Assembly: GCA_904419725.1 (NCBI GenBank)
Contig: CAJFSP010000001.1
Location: 1 to 64,000 of the forward strand
Length of the DNA stretch: 64,000 nt
From: Candidatus Heteroclostridium caecigallinarum
GTDB taxonomy: Bacteria; Bacillota; Clostridia; Christensenellales; CAG-314
Direction: 5' to 3'
This document shows positions 50,931 through 60,196 of this stretch, piece after piece (position 1 is the stretch's first letter; each line of letters opens with the position of its first letter). Below the pieces are notes generated by a model. That model did no database searches. It was not told where the DNA came from and worked only from the letters and a program-made list of their open reading frames with translations. A program made the translations under genes and the position numbers.

Positions 50931-51362
50931 ATGAAAAAATCAAAGAAAAAACAACTCATAATGACCATGTTGTTTCAAGCCGCAAATTTATGGCAAAAAA
51001 AATGCAACGATACCGCAAACGGGCTTACGTTGAGACAGTTCATGCTTCTTTCCGCGATAAAAAACAGCGAATATCAATTCATAAGCTTTGCCGGTCTTTC
51101 AAAAATATTCGGCGGCACACGGCAAAACATAAAACAGCTGGTTGACGCACTTGTAAAAAAAGAATATCTTTCGTGCTCGCCGTCGGAAACAGATAAGCGC
51201 GAAACCCTGGTTTGCCTGACAGAAAAAGCGCAAAAGTATTTGGAAGATGAAACTTCCGCCGAAAATTTTGTCCAGGCGGCGCTGAAAGGTGTAGGTGAAA
51301 AATCTCTCGACGGAACGCTCGACTGCCTGGACATGATTATTGAAAATCTTTCGGAAAAATAA
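50931..51362 (+). CDS. MarR family transcriptional regulator
   Basis: Winged-helix regulator of 143 residues. A Lys-rich N-terminus (MKKSKKKQ) precedes the dimerisation helix. The DNA-binding part reads TLRQFMLLSAI, GLSKIFGGTRQNIKQLVDAL and a wing SETDKRETLVCLTEKA, which is the MarR signature. The ligand and target are unknown. The ATG with AAGAGGTTTGAC is preferred over a longer upstream frame that covers the promoter. It is convergent with ppk. Confidence 0.9.
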   Translation: MKKSKKKQLIMTMLFQAANLWQKKCNDTANGLTLRQFMLLSAIKNSEYQFISFAGLSKIFGGTRQNIKQLVDALVKKEYLSCSPSETDKRETLVCLTEKAQKYLEDETSAENFVQAALKGVGEKSLDGTLDCLDMIIENLSEK

Positions 51363-51386
51363 AAGCGCGGATTTCCGCGCTTTTTG
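51361..51386. terminator. Bidirectional terminator between marR and ppk
   Basis: AAAGCGCGG and CCGCGCTTT pair around ATTT, with TTGTTT behind. Confidence 0.85.
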
Positions 51387-51387
51387 T

Positions 51388-53445
51388 TTACAAATCTTTT
51401 TTCAGCAGTTTTGCCTGCGCGTCCACCATTTCGCCGAGCGTTTCCACACGTCTGTAAACGCAGTCAGCGCACAGTTTTTTCGCTTTGACGTTGTCCGCAA
51501 GCATAAGTTCGAGTATTTTCAGAATTTCATCGGCGATTTTCGGGTCATAAACGGGCGCCGCAATTTCAACCCTTTTATCCGTGTTTCTGGTCATCAGGTC
51601 GGCGCTGGAAATATACATGACCCTGTCTTTCTTCCTGCCAAAGCAATAAACGCGGGAGTGCTCCAAAAATCTTCCGACGATACTGATAACGCGGATGTTT
51701 TCCGTTTTGCCCGGCACTTCAGGAAGCAAACAGCATATTCCGCGAATTATAAGTTCGAGTTTGACGCCCGCCTTACTCGCCTCCACAAACTTGTCAATAA
51801 TGCTCTTGTCCGTCAGACTGTTCATTTTGGCCAGAATATAACCTTCCTTGCCTTCTTTTGCCTTTTCGATTTCTCTGTCAATGAGTTTTATAAGACCCGC
51901 TTTTAATGTCTTCGGCGCCACCAAAAGGCACGAATAATCAAAATCGGTATTGCATATTGCAATGTTGTTGAAAAACGCCGACGCGTCTTCACCAATATGC
52001 TGATCCGCCGTGATTATATTCAAATCGGTGTATTGCTTGCTTGTGGATTCATTATAATTACCAGTACCGAGGTGGGTTATGTAACGGATTTTTTCACCGT
52101 CTTTAAGCACAATCGAAATAATTTTCGAATGGACTTTATAGTTTTCCATTCCGTAAATAATTGTGCACCCCGCCTCCTGCAGCTTATTGGCGAAATACAG
52201 ATTGTTTTCTTCGTCGAAACGCGCACAAAGCTCAATAACAACCGTAACCTGCTTTCCGTTTTCGCTGGCCTTGCACAAAACTTCCGCGATTCTAGAATGG
52301 TTCGCAAGACGATATATCGTTATTTTTATGGAAGTGACGCGTTTATCCGTGGCGCATTCGTCCAGCAAATCCACAAGTGGATTCATGCTGTCGAACGGAT
52401 ACGACAAAAAAACATCGTGGTCAAACACGGTATCTATCATCGACGCTCCCAGCAATTCCTGCGCTACCGCCCCTTTAAACGGCGGATATTTCAGCGGCGC
52501 GCTGCGTTCCGCCGGCAAAAACTTATCGAGCGAAAACAAAAACTTATAGTCAAAAAACTGCTCATCCTTAAAACAAAATTTAGGGTTCAGTTTAAGCATT
52601 TTCAGCACAAACGGTTTCAGTCTTGAATCATCGTTGTCTATTTCAAGCCTGACAATATTAAGCCGCGCCCTTGACTCCACCTTTTTTTTCATTATGGCGG
52701 AAAAATCACATTCCAAATCAGCGTCGTCAATCTGGGTGTCGAAATCGGCGTTTCTGGTAACACGCATCATCATTTTTCCGTTTACGGTATATCCTATAAA
52801 AGCGTGATGCCCGAAAGCGCGCACAAGTTCTTCAAGGGCGACCAGTCTGGTATTCTCCCCTCCGCCTATTTTGTACAGTCTGTCAAGCGCCGGATTTATC
52901 GCCATAACGCCCACCATACGCCTGCCGTTTTTTTCAAGGTCAAACAGCATGTAACTGCGCATATTTTCGAACTGCATAAGCGGATGCTTCGCGTCCAGCA
53001 CCATCAAAGACAGCAGCGGCAGGATACGCGACATAAAAATGGCTTTGCATTCCTCTTTTTGCCTCGGTGTAAAATGCGCCGCGCGCAAAAATCTGATGCC
53101 GTTTTTCGACAATTCTTTCGACAGTTGCTTGAAACACGACGAACGATCGGCGTAAAATTCCTTTGTCACATCACAAATTCCGTCCAGCTGTTTCGCCGCC
53201 GTAAGTCCGGTTTTGTTGTCTGTTTCATCTGGATCAGCCAAATTTTCATTATAAAGACTGCCGACTCTGACCATAAAAAACTCATCCAGGTTGGACCCGG
53301 CAATCGAAAGAAATTTGCATCTCTCCAACAAAGGATTGGTAAGGTCTCTCGCCTGGTCAAGCACGCGTTTGTTAAAAAGCAGCCAGCTGTACTCGCGGTT
53401 TACATAAATGCCTTTGACTAATTTATTTTTCGTTTTCTCGTTCAC
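51388..53445 (-). CDS. ppk: Polyphosphate kinase 1
   Basis: Makes long-chain polyphosphate from ATP. It has the four PPK1 parts in 685 residues: N domain (REYSWLLFNKRVLDQA and GSNLDEFFMVRVG), head domain, and two phospholipase-D-like catalytic domains. The histidines of the HKD-type sites lie in ENYKVHSKIISIV (the autophosphorylated region) and RFLEHSRVYCFG. The start is GTG with AAGGAG before it. ppx lies 32 bp upstream, so synthesis and breakdown of polyphosphate are in one operon. Confidence 0.95.
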   Translation of the reverse strand: MNEKTKNKLVKGIYVNREYSWLLFNKRVLDQARDLTNPLLERCKFLSIAGSNLDEFFMVRVGSLYNENLADPDETDNKTGLTAAKQLDGICDVTKEFYADRSSCFKQLSKELSKNGIRFLRAAHFTPRQKEECKAIFMSRILPLLSLMVLDAKHPLMQFENMRSYMLFDLEKNGRRMVGVMAINPALDRLYKIGGGENTRLVALEELVRAFGHHAFIGYTVNGKMMMRVTRNADFDTQIDDADLECDFSAIMKKKVESRARLNIVRLEIDNDDSRLKPFVLKMLKLNPKFCFKDEQFFDYKFLFSLDKFLPAERSAPLKYPPFKGAVAQELLGASMIDTVFDHDVFLSYPFDSMNPLVDLLDECATDKRVTSIKITIYRLANHSRIAEVLCKASENGKQVTVVIELCARFDEENNLYFANKLQEAGCTIIYGMENYKVHSKIISIVLKDGEKIRYITHLGTGNYNESTSKQYTDLNIITADQHIGEDASAFFNNIAICNTDFDYSCLLVAPKTLKAGLIKLIDREIEKAKEGKEGYILAKMNSLTDKSIIDKFVEASKAGVKLELIIRGICCLLPEVPGKTENIRVISIVGRFLEHSRVYCFGRKKDRVMYISSADLMTRNTDKRVEIAAPVYDPKIADEILKILELMLADNVKAKKLCADCVYRRVETLGEMVDAQAKLLKKDL

Positions 53446-53477
53446 GGGAAACTCCTTGAATTTTTTAATTCCGATGT

Positions 53478-54545
53478 TTATTCCGCCTTATCCGCTTCCG
53501 CGGCGCTTTCGTTTTGCGCCTCGTCACAGATTTTATCGGCTTCGGCGACGTTTTTAGCTTTTTGCGTGTTTTTCACGCTTTTAATGCCCTTTGCTTTCAC
53601 GCTTGTTTCGCCCGAATTTCTGAAATCAAAGGATTTGCCCTGCTCTTTGCCACAAAGAACCAACTGCAAATATCCTTCTTTGACGCCCTTGTCGCTGACA
53701 ATAATATTGTCCACTCCGAAACGTTTGAACAAAACTTTGAGAACAATTGCCGCAGGTCCTATCGCAACAAGTTTTTCAGGCGCATTGTTTATAATAAGCC
53801 CTGAACGGTCGGGACCTGAAATCAGATTTTTTACCAGCTTTTTGAATTTGCCGTAATCGATTGTTTTCACGCCGTCGGCAGCTTTTTCTTTAGCGAACTC
53901 CGAATAAATATCGTACAGCGCGCAGTTGGTGGTACCCACCATAACCGCCGTTGCGTAAGCGTCTTTTTTAGGCAGTTTCTCTTTATCGAAACGCGCTTTT
54001 ACATATTTTTTGATGTCTTCCGCCTCTTCTTCGTCAGGCTGATATTTTTTGACGAATTTCCTATGTAAATCCACAAGCCCGAAATCCAGATAACACATGT
54101 CATCCTTCTCTTTTTTAGACAGGTCACAGATTTCAAGACTTTTTCCGCCCAAATCTATGAGGACGGCTCTGTCGTATGACGCGTAATATTCATTCGCCAC
54201 AAAATCACAATACGCTTCGGTTTTACCGTCTATAAAGTTGACAGGCAAGCCGGTTTTTTCAGCCACATAAGCGCCTATATCCTCATAATTATCGACAAAA
54301 CGCAACGCGGCCGTGGAAATTACATAACAAACGTCCACACCGAGATTTTCGCATTTTTCTTTCATTACCGACAGCGCGTCGGCAAGTTTATCCATGCCGC
54401 GCTGTGAAAGTCTCCTGCCTTCGAGATGCGGCAGCAGATACATTCCCGCCCTGTCTTTGAAAATAATTTCGGTCTTTTTGTTGTCCGTGCTTGCGACAAT
54501 CATGGAAAGACCGCTTGAACTGATATCTATTACCGAATATTTCAT
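53478..54545 (-). CDS. ppx: Ppx/GppA phosphatase family (exopolyphosphatase)
   Basis: Actin-fold phosphatase of 355 residues. Phosphate-binding loops are seen in YSVIDISSSGLSMIV and AVLIDLGGKSLEICD, with the acidic residue in STAALRFVDN. The last 45 residues are a charged Ala/Lys/Glu-rich tail that looks unfolded and is not part of the family. It may split polyphosphate or pppGpp; the adjacent ppk favours polyphosphate. AAGGAGAATTATT precedes the ATG. Confidence 0.88.
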   Translation of the reverse strand: MKYSVIDISSSGLSMIVASTDNKKTEIIFKDRAGMYLLPHLEGRRLSQRGMDKLADALSVMKEKCENLGVDVCYVISTAALRFVDNYEDIGAYVAEKTGLPVNFIDGKTEAYCDFVANEYYASYDRAVLIDLGGKSLEICDLSKKEKDDMCYLDFGLVDLHRKFVKKYQPDEEEAEDIKKYVKARFDKEKLPKKDAYATAVMVGTTNCALYDIYSEFAKEKAADGVKTIDYGKFKKLVKNLISGPDRSGLIINNAPEKLVAIGPAAIVLKVLFKRFGVDNIIVSDKGVKEGYLQLVLCGKEQGKSFDFRNSGETSVKAKGIKSVKNTQKAKNVAEADKICDEAQNESAAEADKAE

Positions 54546-54560
54546 AATAATTCTCCTTGT

Positions 54561-55655
54561 TTATTTGTCGCCGAAAGAAATTCCTATACCGCGAGCCATA
54601 CTGACTCTCTCGCCGTCGGGGTCCACGAGTTTATATTTTCCGGCAATTTCGGCAAGAGCGTTAAATGTGATTTTATCACCGCATACCGCCACGCTGACGC
54701 CGAACGTCCCTTCAGCCGCGAGTTTCGCAGCGTATCCGCCGAGACGGGTAGACAGCATTCTGTCAAACGCGCATGGCGTTCCGCCCCTTTGAAGATAGCC
54801 GAGCACGGTGCTTCTCGTTTCCTCTCCGGTTCTTTCTCCTATCACTTCGGCGAGATGCGGCGTAATTGTTGTTTCGCCTCGCTCCACCCGGACAAATGCT
54901 CTGTCGCGTTTTTTAAATTTATATTCCGACTGCAAAACCGCGCCTTCAGCCGCAACGATAATATTATACGGCTTTTCATAACGCTGACCGTTAGGCTGTG
55001 ATTTTGCCTTTTTCTTACTGATAAAATCGCACACGATATCTTCTGAAAACGGAATTTCCGGCAAAAGAATCATGTCCGCCCCCGCGGCTATTCCCGCGTT
55101 AAGAGCAAGCCAGCCCGCCTTGTTGCCCATAACCTCCACAATAATGGTTCTGCCGTGCCCGGCAGCCGTCGTTCTGATTCTGTCAATACATTCGGTCGCC
55201 GTTTCAACCGCCGTCTGAAAGCCGAATGTAACGTCGGTGCCGAAAATATCGTTGTCTATCGTTTTCGGCAAGCCGATTACATTGCATCCTTCAGAATATA
55301 AAAGCGCCGCGGTTTTATGAGTGCCGGCGCCGCCGAGCGTAAACAGGCAGTCAAGACCCATTTTTTTATAATTCGCGCACATTTCCTGAAGTCTTGTAGG
55401 TCCGTCTTCGGCGACAGTCATCATTTTATACGGCTGTCTCGAAGTTCCGAGAATTGTGCCGCCCCTGTCAATTATTCCGTTCAGGTCGTCGCGTTTCAGT
55501 TGGAAACACTCGCCCGAAATCAAACCGCTGTAACCGTCCGGGATACCAACAATTTCAACATTTTTAATGTTTTCAAACGCGTAAAGACCAATGGCGCGTA
55601 TGACGGCGTTGAGACCTGAACAGTCGCCACCGCTCGTCAGAATACCAAGTTTCAT
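54561..55655 (-). CDS. pfkA: 6-phosphofructokinase, ATP- or PPi-dependent
   Basis: Glycolytic phosphofructokinase of 364 residues. The N-terminal loop is GILTSGGDCSGLNAVIRA, the catalytic motif is PKTIDND (130-136), and MGNKAGWLAL and the FDR motif (AFDRML) bind fructose-6-phosphate. The phosphate-donor loop reads GGAG (108-111), where ATP enzymes usually have GGDG and PPi enzymes GGDD. Lys131 of PKTIDND is common in PPi enzymes; ATP enzymes often have Gly. The donor is therefore uncertain. GGGAGAGAT precedes the ATG. It lies 15 bp before ppx. Confidence 0.9.
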   Translation of the reverse strand: MKLGILTSGGDCSGLNAVIRAIGLYAFENIKNVEIVGIPDGYSGLISGECFQLKRDDLNGIIDRGGTILGTSRQPYKMMTVAEDGPTRLQEMCANYKKMGLDCLFTLGGAGTHKTAALLYSEGCNVIGLPKTIDNDIFGTDVTFGFQTAVETATECIDRIRTTAAGHGRTIIVEVMGNKAGWLALNAGIAAGADMILLPEIPFSEDIVCDFISKKKAKSQPNGQRYEKPYNIIVAAEGAVLQSEYKFKKRDRAFVRVERGETTITPHLAEVIGERTGEETRSTVLGYLQRGGTPCAFDRMLSTRLGGYAAKLAAEGTFGVSVAVCGDKITFNALAEIAGKYKLVDPDGERVSMARGIGISFGDK

Positions 55656-55679
55656 TTTCTGTATCTCTCCCTTTTGGTA

Positions 55680-55709
55680 ATTTTAGCACGCGTATTTCAG
55701 CCTTGTCAA
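55680..55709 (-). promoter_or_regulatory. Sigma-A promoter of pfkA-ppx-ppk
   Basis: On the minus strand TTGACA, 18 bp and TAAAAT, about 25 nt before the pfkA start. Confidence 0.75.
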
Positions 55710-55791
55710 TGAAGAGACCGTACGCATAAAAAAACTTACAAATGTAAATCTATATTCAAGTTTTATCCTTTTTATGACATCTGACATAAAA

Positions 55792-55818
55792 GAAAAACGC
55801 CGTGTAAAACGGCGTTTT
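55792..55818 (-). terminator. Terminator after purB
   Basis: AAAACGCCG and CGGCGTTTT pair around a 7-nt loop, followed by TCTTTT on the minus strand. Confidence 0.85.
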
Positions 55819-55820
55819 GA

Positions 55821-57254
55821 TTATACTTCTATGACGGAATGCTCGCCCAGTATTTCTCTGTTGGCGTCTATGATAGGTCTGACTTCACCGTTGACGAAAT
55901 CAACAACTTGCTCAGGGCTTCTGCCGATAAAATCTTTCGGATTAAGCAAATCGTCGAGTTTGTCTTTTACAGCGGCAAAAACATCGTCATTTTTGATAAG
56001 TTCAATCAGATTGCAAGGTTTTCCTTCCTTTTTTACCGCGTATGACGCCTGCATTGACAGTTCCCTGATTCGCTCATGGAGCTGCTGCCTGTCGCCTCCG
56101 GCTTTTACGCATTCCATTATAATATTTTCAGTGGCCATAAACGGCAACTCTTCTTTTATATGTTTTTCGATAACTTTGTCGTTGACAACGAGATTTTCCG
56201 ACACATTAAGATAAAGATTGAGTATAGCGTCCACAGCAAGAAACGCCTGCGCTATCACTATTCTTCTGTTTGCCGAATCGTCCAGCGTTCTTTCCATCCA
56301 TTGCGTGGCCGCGGTGAACGCCGTGTTGGCCGGCAAACTCATTACATATCTGGCAAGCGCAGTCATCCTTTCGCAGCGCATCGGGTTTCGCTTATAAGCC
56401 ATTGCAGATGAACCAATCTGCGATTTTTCAAACGGCTCTTCGATTTCTTTCATGCTCTGCAATATTCTGATATCGTTGGCGAATTTAGAAGCGCTTTGCG
56501 CAATCGAACTAAGCACGTTAAGCACATTGCTGTCATACTTTCTGGTGTATGTCTGCCCCGTAACCGCAAACGCCGAGTCAAACCCCATCTTGCCGACCAC
56601 GAGTTTTTCAAGTTGTTTTACTTTTTCGTGCGAACCCTCAAACAGATTCAAAAAGCTGGCCTGCGTTCCGGTCGTCCCCTTAACGCCGCGAAGCCTTGTC
56701 TGTGAAATCAAAAATTCAAGGTTATAATAATCCAAAACAAGTTCATACGCCCAAAGAGTCGCTCTTTTGCCCACCGTCGTAAGTTGCGCCGGCTGCAGAT
56801 GCGTAAAACCGAGCGTCGGCATATCTTTATAATTAAACGCGAACGTGGCAAGTTTGTCTATGGCATTTACGAGTTTCTTTTTTACAAGATACAACGCTTC
56901 TCTGATATTGACAATGTCGGCGTTATCCGTCACAAAACAACTTGTCGCGCCGAGATGGATAATAGGCTCGGCCTTAGGGCACTGTTTTCCGAACGCGTAG
57001 ACATGCGCCATAACGTCGTGCCTGACTTCTTTTTCTCTTGCGTTGGCGACGTCGTAATTGATATCGTAAACGTGCGCTTTCATTTCGTCTATCTGTTCCT
57101 GCGTTATGACGTCAAGCCCGAGTTCTTTTTCCGATTCGGCAAGAGCAATCCACAGTTTTCTCCATGTGGAAAACTTTTTGTCGTCTGAAAAAATATGGCT
57201 CATCTCTTTACTTGCATACCTTGTAATAAGCGGATTTTCATATCTGTCTGTCAT
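55821..57254 (-). CDS. purB: Adenylosuccinate lyase
   Basis: Splits SAICAR and adenylosuccinate in purine synthesis, releasing fumarate. It belongs to the fumarase/aspartase superfamily, 477 residues, with the signature GSSAMAYKRNPMRCE that includes the flexible catalytic loop. IHLGATSCFVTDNAD and FTHLQPAQLTTVG are also typical. The chosen ATG follows AAAGGGGTTTGCT and agrees with family length; an upstream ATG would place the start within the promoter. It is monocistronic. Confidence 0.95.
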   Translation of the reverse strand: MTDRYENPLITRYASKEMSHIFSDDKKFSTWRKLWIALAESEKELGLDVITQEQIDEMKAHVYDINYDVANAREKEVRHDVMAHVYAFGKQCPKAEPIIHLGATSCFVTDNADIVNIREALYLVKKKLVNAIDKLATFAFNYKDMPTLGFTHLQPAQLTTVGKRATLWAYELVLDYYNLEFLISQTRLRGVKGTTGTQASFLNLFEGSHEKVKQLEKLVVGKMGFDSAFAVTGQTYTRKYDSNVLNVLSSIAQSASKFANDIRILQSMKEIEEPFEKSQIGSSAMAYKRNPMRCERMTALARYVMSLPANTAFTAATQWMERTLDDSANRRIVIAQAFLAVDAILNLYLNVSENLVVNDKVIEKHIKEELPFMATENIIMECVKAGGDRQQLHERIRELSMQASYAVKKEGKPCNLIELIKNDDVFAAVKDKLDDLLNPKDFIGRSPEQVVDFVNGEVRPIIDANREILGEHSVIEV

Positions 57255-57282
57255 AGCAAACCCCTTTGTTTTTGATAAAATA

Positions 57283-57311
57283 ATGATAACACAACACCGG
57301 TCTTTTTTCAA
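57283..57311 (-). promoter_or_regulatory. Sigma-A promoter of purB
   Basis: On the minus strand TTGAAA, 17 bp and TATCAT. The -35 box touches the T-run of the rny terminator. No PurR box or guanine riboswitch is seen in this short gap. Confidence 0.75.
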
Positions 57312-57312
57312 C

Positions 57313-57341
57313 AAAAAAGGCGGCAAACCCGCCGCCTTTTG
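57313..57341 (-). terminator. Terminator after rny
   Basis: AAGGCGGC and GCCGCCTT pair around GGGTTT, followed by TTTTGTTG on the minus strand. Confidence 0.85.
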
Positions 57342-57349
57342 ATGTTATG

Positions 57350-58915
57350 TTATTTTGCAAATTCAACGCTGCGCGTTTCACGGATAACGTTAACTTTGAT
57401 TTGACCCGGATATTCCATTTCACTTTCGATTTTTCTGGCGATATCCTTGGCAAGCAAAATAGTCGACGCGTCATTGACAACTTCAGGCTTAACAATGACC
57501 CTGATTTCTCTGCCGGCCTGCACCGCGTAAGTTTTGCTTACGCCGTCAAACGAATTGCAGATTTCTTCAAGTTTTTCAAGGCGTTTGACATAAGCCTCGA
57601 TTGTTTCTCTTCTGGCCCCCGGTCTGGCGCCGGAAATCGCGTCGGCGGCAGCGACCAGCACAGCTTCGACTGTAGCGGGTTCGACATCGCCGTGATGCGC
57701 CATTATTGCGTTGACGACTTCCTTGCTTTCCTTGTATTTTTTCGCAAGGTCCGCGCCTATTTCAATATGCGTACCTTCAACTTCATGGTCAACGGCTTTG
57801 CCTATGTCGTGCAGAAGCCCCGCTCTCTTCGCGAGCGTAACGTCAACGCCCAGCTCGGCGGCCAGCATACCCGCGATATGCGCCACTTCGATTGAGTGGT
57901 TGAGCACATTCTGACCGTAACTTGTCCTGAATTTCAGTCTGCCGAGAACTTTTACAAGTTCAGGATGTATACCGAACAGCCCTACGTCATAAACAGCGGC
58001 TTCACCGGCCTCTTTAATGGTCTGGTCAACTTCTTTTTTGACTTTTTCCACTGTTTCTTCGATTCTTGCCGGATGAATTCTGCCGTCATTGATAAGTTTT
58101 TCAATGGCTTTTGACGCGATATAACGTCTTACCGGGTCAAATCCCGACGCTATAACGACTTCCGGCGTATCGTCGATGATGATATCGATGCCGGTTGCGT
58201 TTTCCAACGCGCGGATATTTCTTCCTTCACGGCCGATTATACGACCTTTCATATCGTCGTTAGGCAACGGTATAGTAGTGACCGTCATTTCCGACACCTG
58301 GTCGGCGGCGCAACGCTGAATTACCGTGCTGATAATTTCACGGGCTTTTTTCTCACCGTTTTCTTTCGCGTCGTTTTCTATTTCACGGACGAGCACGGCA
58401 GCGTCCTTTCTCGCGTCGGCAGTGATGGAATCGATGAGAAGCTGCTTCGCTTCTTCTTTCGACATCGCCGAAACCTTTTCAAGTTCCGCCACGACGCGGT
58501 CATTAGCTTTGTCGAGTTCAGCCTGTCTTTTGTTCAACTGCTCCTGCTGTGATTTAAGATTTTTCTGCTGCTGTTCCAGACTTTCCTGCTTTTTGTCAAG
58601 AGCGTCTTCTTTTTTGTCAAGGTTTTCTTCTTTCTGAATCAACCTGACTTCCTGTTTCTGAATTTCGTTTCTTCTTTCCTTGATTTCTCTTTCGGATTCG
58701 GTTTTTAATTTTAAAACCTCTTCCTTTGCCTCGATTATTGCCTCTTTTTTTACTGTTTTTGCTTCAAGTTTCGCTTCTTCAACAATAGTTTGGGCGACGT
58801 TGTTCGCATTGCCGATTTTATTTTTAACAACAAAATGTTTGATGACAAAACCGATAACGCCACCAAGAATAGCACCAATGACTGCTGCTATTAATGCTAC
58901 AATTTCCAGTGCCAT
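57350..58915 (-). CDS. rny: Ribonuclease Y
   Basis: Membrane-anchored endoribonuclease that starts mRNA decay, 521 residues. An N-terminal helix (about 5-27) is followed by a long coiled coil to about 200, a KH domain ([21 protein letters not shown]), and an HD domain with the metal motif [15 protein letters not shown] follows AAGGTGGTG, which lies in the end of an upstream 15-codon ORF. It is monocistronic apart from that leader. Confidence 0.96.
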   Translation of the reverse strand: MALEIVALIAAVIGAILGGVIGFVIKHFVVKNKIGNANNVAQTIVEEAKLEAKTVKKEAIIEAKEEVLKLKTESEREIKERRNEIQKQEVRLIQKEENLDKKEDALDKKQESLEQQQKNLKSQQEQLNKRQAELDKANDRVVAELEKVSAMSKEEAKQLLIDSITADARKDAAVLVREIENDAKENGEKKAREIISTVIQRCAADQVSEMTVTTIPLPNDDMKGRIIGREGRNIRALENATGIDIIIDDTPEVVIASGFDPVRRYIASKAIEKLINDGRIHPARIEETVEKVKKEVDQTIKEAGEAAVYDVGLFGIHPELVKVLGRLKFRTSYGQNVLNHSIEVAHIAGMLAAELGVDVTLAKRAGLLHDIGKAVDHEVEGTHIEIGADLAKKYKESKEVVNAIMAHHGDVEPATVEAVLVAAADAISGARPGARRETIEAYVKRLEKLEEICNSFDGVSKTYAVQAGREIRVIVKPEVVNDASTILLAKDIARKIESEMEYPGQIKVNVIRETRSVEFAK

Positions 58916-58916
58916 C

Positions 58917-58964
58917 TTACAAACACCACCTTACGAAGCAAGAAGCATAGCGTTTTTCTACCAT
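58917..58964 (-). CDS. Upstream ORF of 15 codons before rny
   Basis: A near-perfect Shine-Dalgarno, TAAGGAGGAAAC, precedes an ATG that opens the peptide [15 protein letters not shown]. Its TAA is followed by one base and the rny ATG. The rny ribosome site AAGGTGGTG lies within its last codons, so ribosomes finishing it would cover or feed that site. The peptide is too short for homology. It may regulate rny through translation, or couple to it. Confidence 0.6.
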   Translation of the reverse strand: MVEKRYASCFVRWCL

Positions 58965-59048
58965 GTTTCCTCCTTAATTAGGCTTATATATTATATCTTC
59001 GCTTTAATTATAAATTAAAAAATGAAAATATTTATAACACCTTTATTT

Positions 59049-59077
59049 ATTGTAAACAATTTAAATTGTAATGTCAA
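59049..59077 (-). promoter_or_regulatory. Sigma-A promoter of rny
   Basis: On the minus strand TTGACA, 17 bp and TACAAT. A second TATAAT nearer the gene (about 58990) has no good -35. The leader from the main promoter would be about 125 nt and AT-rich. Confidence 0.7.
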
Positions 59078-59101
59078 TATGAAATTTAATTAAAACGGCA
59101 A

Positions 59102-59140
59102 AAAACGCCGCCGCGGACATATTTTTACCCGCGACGGCGC
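59102..59140 (-). terminator. Terminator after recA
   Basis: CGCCGTCGCGG and CCGCGGCGGCG pair (one G-U) around a 12-nt loop, followed by TTTTTTG on the minus strand. Confidence 0.85.
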
Positions 59141-59151
59141 TGATTTTTTCC

Positions 59152-60186
59152 TTATTCGACAGTTTTTTCCGCTGATTCGCCGTCTGGCTCTTCGCCGCCG
59201 ATATGGAGTTTGCGCTTGATTTGAAGTTCTATGTCTGCCATAGTATCCTTGTTATTCAGCAAAAACTGTTTTGCGTTCTCTTTACCCTGACCGATTTTCG
59301 AGTCATTATACGAAAACCACGAACCGCTCTTTTCTATAATTCCGTTTTCCACGGCAAGGTCGAGGATGCACCCCGCCTGGCTTATGCCCTGTCCGTAGAC
59401 AATATCGAATTCGGCAACCTTGAAAGGCGGAGCAAGTTTGTTTTTAACGACTTTGACTCTCGTCCTGTTGCCTATAATATTCGAACCGTCTTTTACCTGG
59501 TCAACCCTCCTTACGTCAAGCCGTATGCTGGCGTAAAATTTGAGCGCCTTGCCGCCCGTTGTGGTTTCAGGCGAACCGAACATAACGCCGACCTTTTCGC
59601 GGAGTTGGTTGATGAAAATAACGCATGTGTTCGATTTGTTTATTATGGCGGTCAGTTTACGCAGCGCCTGCGACATAAGACGCGCCTGCAACCCCACGTG
59701 CGAGTCACCCATTTCGCCGTCGATTTCCGCTTTAGGCGTAAGCGCAGCAACCGAGTCGATGACAATAACGTCTATCGCGGCGCTTCTCACAAGCTGTTCG
59801 GTAATATCAAGCGCCTGCTCTCCCGTGTCCGGCTGGGAAATATACAAACCGTCGAGATTAACTCCGAGTTTTTCGGCGTATGTCGGGTCAAGCGCGTGCT
59901 CCGCGTCGATGAAAGCCACAATTCCGTTTTTCTTTTGCGCTTCGGCGATTATATGCAGCGCGATTGTGGTTTTACCAGATGATTCAGGACCGTAAATCTC
60001 TATGATTCTGCCGCGCGGAACGCCGCCTATTCCAAGAGCGATGTCGAGCGTCAGACAGCCCGTAGGTATCACCTCAACGCTCTTTATCGTGCCCGCGTCC
60101 CCAAGGCGCATTATCGAGCCTTTGCCGAACTGTTTCTCTATTTGTGAAATTGCCTGATCCAAGTTTTTTTGTTTTTGTTCGTTCAT
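59152..60186 (-). CDS. recA: Recombinase RecA
   Basis: Strand-exchange protein and LexA co-protease, 344 residues. Walker A is [13 protein letters not shown], Walker B is [12 protein letters not shown], and the L2 region is [28 protein letters not shown] precedes the ATG. It follows cinA by 10 bp, so it has no promoter of its own and no LexA box directly before it. Regulation by LexA would need a promoter further upstream in the rimO-pgsA-cinA-recA run. Confidence 0.97.
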   Translation of the reverse strand: MNEQKQKNLDQAISQIEKQFGKGSIMRLGDAGTIKSVEVIPTGCLTLDIALGIGGVPRGRIIEIYGPESSGKTTIALHIIAEAQKKNGIVAFIDAEHALDPTYAEKLGVNLDGLYISQPDTGEQALDITEQLVRSAAIDVIVIDSVAALTPKAEIDGEMGDSHVGLQARLMSQALRKLTAIINKSNTCVIFINQLREKVGVMFGSPETTTGGKALKFYASIRLDVRRVDQVKDGSNIIGNRTRVKVVKNKLAPPFKVAEFDIVYGQGISQAGCILDLAVENGIIEKSGSWFSYNDSKIGQGKENAKQFLLNNKDTMADIELQIKRKLHIGGEEPDGESAEKTVE

Positions 60187-60196
60187 ATTAACCTCT

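Noticed and set aside
57300-57340. CAACAAAA at about 57309-57316 as a third ECF promoter
   Set aside because: No GTT stands at the right distance; the sequence belongs to the rny terminator and the purB -35 region.
60187-60196. LexA box directly before recA
   Set aside because: Only 10 bp separate cinA and recA, with no room for a promoter or operator; control must lie further upstream.
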